NCBI GenBank assembly: GCA_029934775.1
Contig: JAOZLO010000107.1
Span: forward strand, 1 to 8,246
DNA length: 8,246 nt
From: Desulfocapsaceae bacterium
GTDB lineage: Bacteria; Desulfobacterota; Desulfobulbia; Desulfobulbales; Desulfocapsaceae
Direction: 5' to 3'
Position 1 is the first letter of the stretch; the number at the start of each line of letters is the position of its first letter. Shown here piece by piece: positions 6,028-8,246 of the stretch. The position numbers were made by a program, and so were the translations under genes. Under the pieces are notes generated by a model. The model saw only the letters and a program-made list of their open reading frames with translations, did no database searches and was not told where the DNA came from.

Positions 6028-7401
6028 TCAGCCTTGCAACTCTTCCAAAAGTTCTGAAACATCTATCATATTTTCAAGATCACGTACCGACTTGACAATT
6101 ATTGAACATTTGTCAGCAGGAAAAACAGGTTCCGTAAGATTTTTGTATTTTTGAATTATTTCATCCCATGAAAGCGGGTTTTCAGGGTCACCCTTTGGAT
6201 GTTCCACCTGAGCATGGTACGTCCTCGAGTCGTTGGTTGTGATGGTAACTTTTGCCGGCCATTTATCAGGAAAATCTTTTTCTATTTCCGGATCTTCCAC
6301 GCAGTGGATACGAGACATCAAATTTTTAACGATATCGGATGAAATATTTTTCATGCAGTATTGATCAAGAAAAGCGTCTCTCTCAACGATTGCAACCGCC
6401 GCTCCGAAAGGCATACTGAACTGGGCATCTACAACAGATTTGGGATTCAATTTCACCTCAGGAGGATCTACCACCAGGGCAAAACCGGCCTTCAGGATGC
6501 TTATCTTGACAGTGTTTATATCACCTGGAGACAGCTTATTGTCTTCGACGATTTTTAGAATACAGTCAATTGGTCCCTGCTTATAACGACAACAGGCGTA
6601 TGGTTTAATACTTGTATTCATAATTTCGTAAGGAGTTCCCCAGTCAGCGAGCACTTTTTCTGCATCAGAAACTGGTGAATAGGCATGAAGAAATCCGAAT
6701 TTGCCTTCAATTATAGTCGTCGGCCCGGTTAAACCTTCTCTCGCAAGAAGTGCTGCAATTATGCCGGCATGAGCAGACCAGCCGGCATGGAATCGTTTTG
6801 TAAATGCGCCATCGGTTAAAAATTCCATGGAGCCGGCCGCCTGACTGCCGGCAATGCCAAGTGCGTTTATCATGCCGTCCCGGTCAAGTTTTAATATTTT
6901 TGCAGCTGCAACAGCTGCTCCCAGAGTCCCACAAGTTCCTGTCGGATGGAATCCTCTGGCGTAATGGGCCGCGGGATCCAGTGCTTTGCCGAGTTTCACG
7001 GTGATTTCATATCCGGCGACAATGCCTTCAATCAGCTCTTGACCGGAACAGCCAGCCACATACCCTGCAGCGAGGGACGCTGACATAACTGAAACGCCAG
7101 GATGAAGAGAGGCACTATTGACAACATCGTCAAGTTCCAGAGAATGTGCTGCCGTGCCAAGAGCGAGGGCAGCGTATGGAGCATCAACCCTTAGCATAGT
7201 AGCAATGACAGGAACGCCCTGAGCATCTTGTCTGTTTGCTAAAAATCGATGTACGGGGCTGGATGACTCTGTACCTGCACCTCTTATTGCAACTCCGAGA
7301 TAGTCAAGTAAGAGATATTTGACACGATCCTGTACATCAGAGCCAAGGCTGTCAAATGACAGGTCATGGCATAATTGTATTGTTCTCTCAGTTAGTTCCA
7401 T
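6028..7401 (-). CDS. MmgE/PrpD-family protein (2-methylcitrate dehydratase-like)
   Basis: The family includes 2-methylcitrate dehydratase (PrpD), cis-aconitate decarboxylase and iminodisuccinate epimerase, all acting on small di- or tricarboxylates in the cytoplasm. The protein has 457 residues, normal for the family. A helical N-terminal domain carries ELDD at 89-92, LHPG at 99-102 and the conserved FHPTGTCGTLGA at 151-162. KRFHAGWSAHAG at 202-213 holds the conserved Lys202 and His205. The smaller C-terminal domain begins around SIKPYACCRYKQGPID (264-279) and includes DAQFSMPFG at 325-333. Where many relatives have His in a CRYTH-type motif, this protein has Gln275, so its chemistry may differ from PrpD. 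GGGAG (complement of 7408-7412) lies 6 nt before the ATG at 7401. The longer frame to 7476 would overlap the upstream gene and lacks family sequence. It follows the LUD gene by 61 nt and is probably in its operon. The exact substrate is not assignable. Confidence 0.9.
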   Translation of the reverse strand: MELTERTIQLCHDLSFDSLGSDVQDRVKYLLLDYLGVAIRGAGTESSSPVHRFLANRQDAQGVPVIATMLRVDAPYAALALGTAAHSLELDDVVNSASLHPGVSVMSASLAAGYVAGCSGQELIEGIVAGYEITVKLGKALDPAAHYARGFHPTGTCGTLGAAVAAAKILKLDRDGMINALGIAGSQAAGSMEFLTDGAFTKRFHAGWSAHAGIIAALLAREGLTGPTTIIEGKFGFLHAYSPVSDAEKVLADWGTPYEIMNTSIKPYACCRYKQGPIDCILKIVEDNKLSPGDINTVKISILKAGFALVVDPPEVKLNPKSVVDAQFSMPFGAAVAIVERDAFLDQYCMKNISSDIVKNLMSRIHCVEDPEIEKDFPDKWPAKVTITTNDSRTYHAQVEHPKGDPENPLSWDEIIQKYKNLTEPVFPADKCSIIVKSVRDLENMIDVSELLEELQG

Positions 7402-7412
7402 TTCGTTCTCCC
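7399..7412 (-). promoter_or_regulatory. Ribosome binding site deciding the MmgE/PrpD start
   Basis: AAGGGAG on the minus strand (complement of 7408-7414) lies 6 nt before the ATG at 7401-7399. It selects the 457-residue protein over the in-frame ATG at 7476, which would add 25 residues and start inside the preceding gene. Confidence 0.75.
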
Positions 7413-7462
7413 TTGTTTCTACAAAGATAGGGCCTCCTGAACACCAGTTAAGTAAAAACTCC

Positions 7463-8119
7463 TTATAGCCCCCCATCCTGATTAATAAGGATAATTTTGA
7501 TGCGATGTCTGGGATAAGATTTTTCAGTAATTACCCAGGTATTGCAAATACGATCGGGACTATTGCAATCCATACAGAGTGAAGTTTTTACGCACGGAGT
7601 TTTCCATCCTTCATGTCTAATAGCATTCAACGGTGCAGCATGGGCCTTGATTCTCTCCATACCTTTTTCCACATCTTTAACCAGTTTATTTCTACTGATG
7701 AGAAGAACAACATTTTTTGGACCAAAAGTGATTGCTCCGACTCGATTACCGACCATATCAAGATTAACAAGTTTACCTGTTTCGGTAACAGCATTGGATC
7801 CAGTGAAAAAGAGATCCACCAGTAAAGCCTGTCTGCGCCGTTCCAAGATTTCTCCTCTCGGCAGATCTTTGGCAAAGGTCTCAATGAGATCAATTGACTG
7901 GTTCTGCTTCAAAAACTCAAGGATACCAGTCTCGTAGAGGGTGAGAGAATCTCCCCAGGACGCTGTTTTCACAATTAGCGAGGGAAGTATTTCCCGCTTG
8001 AAGATGATTTTTGCCTCAGCAAATGTTTGTGCGACGAAAACTTCGAAGTTATTGTTCTCCAGAGCCTTTTTACAATGCTCAAGACGAAGCTGCCAGAACC
8101 TGCTCTCATATTCCTGCAT
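7463..8119 (-). CDS. LUD-domain protein (LutC/YkgG-like, lactate-utilisation family)
   Basis: The protein has 218 residues and matches the LUD (DUF162) fold found in LutB and LutC of the lactate-oxidation system and in many stand-alone proteins of anaerobes. Recognisable segments are the TGSNAVTETGKLVNLD motif at 106-121, GNRVGAITFGPKNVVLL at 124-140, and a Cys-rich C-terminal stretch. The latter is C176-x5-C182-x2-C185-x6-C192, within TPCVKTSLCMDCNSPDRIC (174-192). These cysteines could bind an iron-sulfur cluster or zinc; this is inference. No LutA or LutB homologue is visible, so a lactate-dehydrogenase role is not supported here. GGAGA (complement of 8124-8128) lies 4 nt before the ATG at 8119. 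The gene starts 36 nt after the preceding stop codon and ends 61 nt before the MmgE/PrpD start, consistent with one operon. Function is unknown; a redox or carboxylate-metabolism role is the most one can infer. Confidence 0.85.
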   Translation of the reverse strand: MQEYESRFWQLRLEHCKKALENNNFEVFVAQTFAEAKIIFKREILPSLIVKTASWGDSLTLYETGILEFLKQNQSIDLIETFAKDLPRGEILERRRQALLVDLFFTGSNAVTETGKLVNLDMVGNRVGAITFGPKNVVLLISRNKLVKDVEKGMERIKAHAAPLNAIRHEGWKTPCVKTSLCMDCNSPDRICNTWVITEKSYPRHRIKIILINQDGGL

Positions 8120-8155
8120 GCTTTCTCCAATACCTGTTTATTTTGTATGGGCGCA

Positions 8156-8246
8156 CTATTTGTTGATTTTTTGCTCCATCACCATTATCAGGGCCCCTTG
8201 TGTAAGTTGATCTACAATTGTATTGTCGACAATAATAGCGTTGATA
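8156..8246 (-). CDS. C-terminal end of an unrecognised protein (5' part outside the window)
   Basis: A minus-strand frame enters from the right edge and runs 29 codons (INAIIVDNTIVDQL, then a hydrophobic stretch, ending MEQKINK) to a TAG at 8158-8156. The composition looks protein-like and the stop codon lies 36 nt before the LUD gene in the same direction, so it is probably the first visible member of the same operon. The fragment is too short for a family assignment. Confidence 0.5.
   Translation of the reverse strand, partial: INAIIVDNTIVDQLTQGALIMVMEQKINK

Noticed and set aside
5840..6154. A 104-codon plus-strand frame starting with GTG in the MITE terminus
   Set aside because: It begins inside the terminal repeat, lacks a ribosome site, has no recognisable protein features and runs antisense over the 3' end of the MmgE/PrpD gene.
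7542..7937. A 131-codon plus-strand frame opposite the LUD gene
   Set aside because: It is the antisense shadow of a gene with clear family motifs on the minus strand.

Overview
The window looks like chromosome from a Gram-negative, probably anaerobic bacterium, with Desulfobacterota/deltaproteobacterial type the best guess. The reasons are ADP-heptose genes for lipopolysaccharide (so an outer membrane), a TRAP-type dicarboxylate-binding protein, a LUD-domain protein of a kind common in anaerobes, and moderate GC content. The taxonomic call is inference from gene content only.

The layout is two convergent blocks. The plus-strand block (1 to 4335) starts with the tail of an unrecognised gene, then a tightly overlapping heptose pair: hldE (kinase/adenylyltransferase) and gmhB (phosphatase), joined by ATGA-type or 8-nt overlaps. 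After a 159-nt gap with promoter-like and repeated sequence comes a 530-residue fused imidazole glycerol phosphate synthase. It has the HisH-HisF order and the internal signature segments of eukaryotic HIS7, which is unusual for a bacterium. A small VOC (glyoxalase-fold, GLOD5-like) gene follows 9 nt later. No other histidine-biosynthesis gene is visible.

The minus-strand block (8246 down to 4425) reads: the tail of an unrecognised gene, a LUD-domain (LutC/YkgG-like) gene, an MmgE/PrpD-family gene, a 610-nt gene-free stretch, and dctP, a periplasmic TRAP solute-binding protein. It ends in a clear rho-independent terminator between the two blocks. The minus-strand genes suggest uptake and breakdown of a small carboxylate, but the substrate cannot be read from the sequence, and no TRAP membrane subunits (DctQ/DctM) are present.

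The clearest undescribed structure is in the gene-free stretch: a 199-bp non-coding element with perfect 20-bp terminal inverted repeats (24 of 25 when extended), exactly abutted by 7-bp direct repeats TTACTAC. It has an internal hairpin that reuses the motif found at the inner edge of the termini. This is the anatomy of a miniature inverted-repeat transposable element (MITE) inserted between the MmgE/PrpD gene and dctP.
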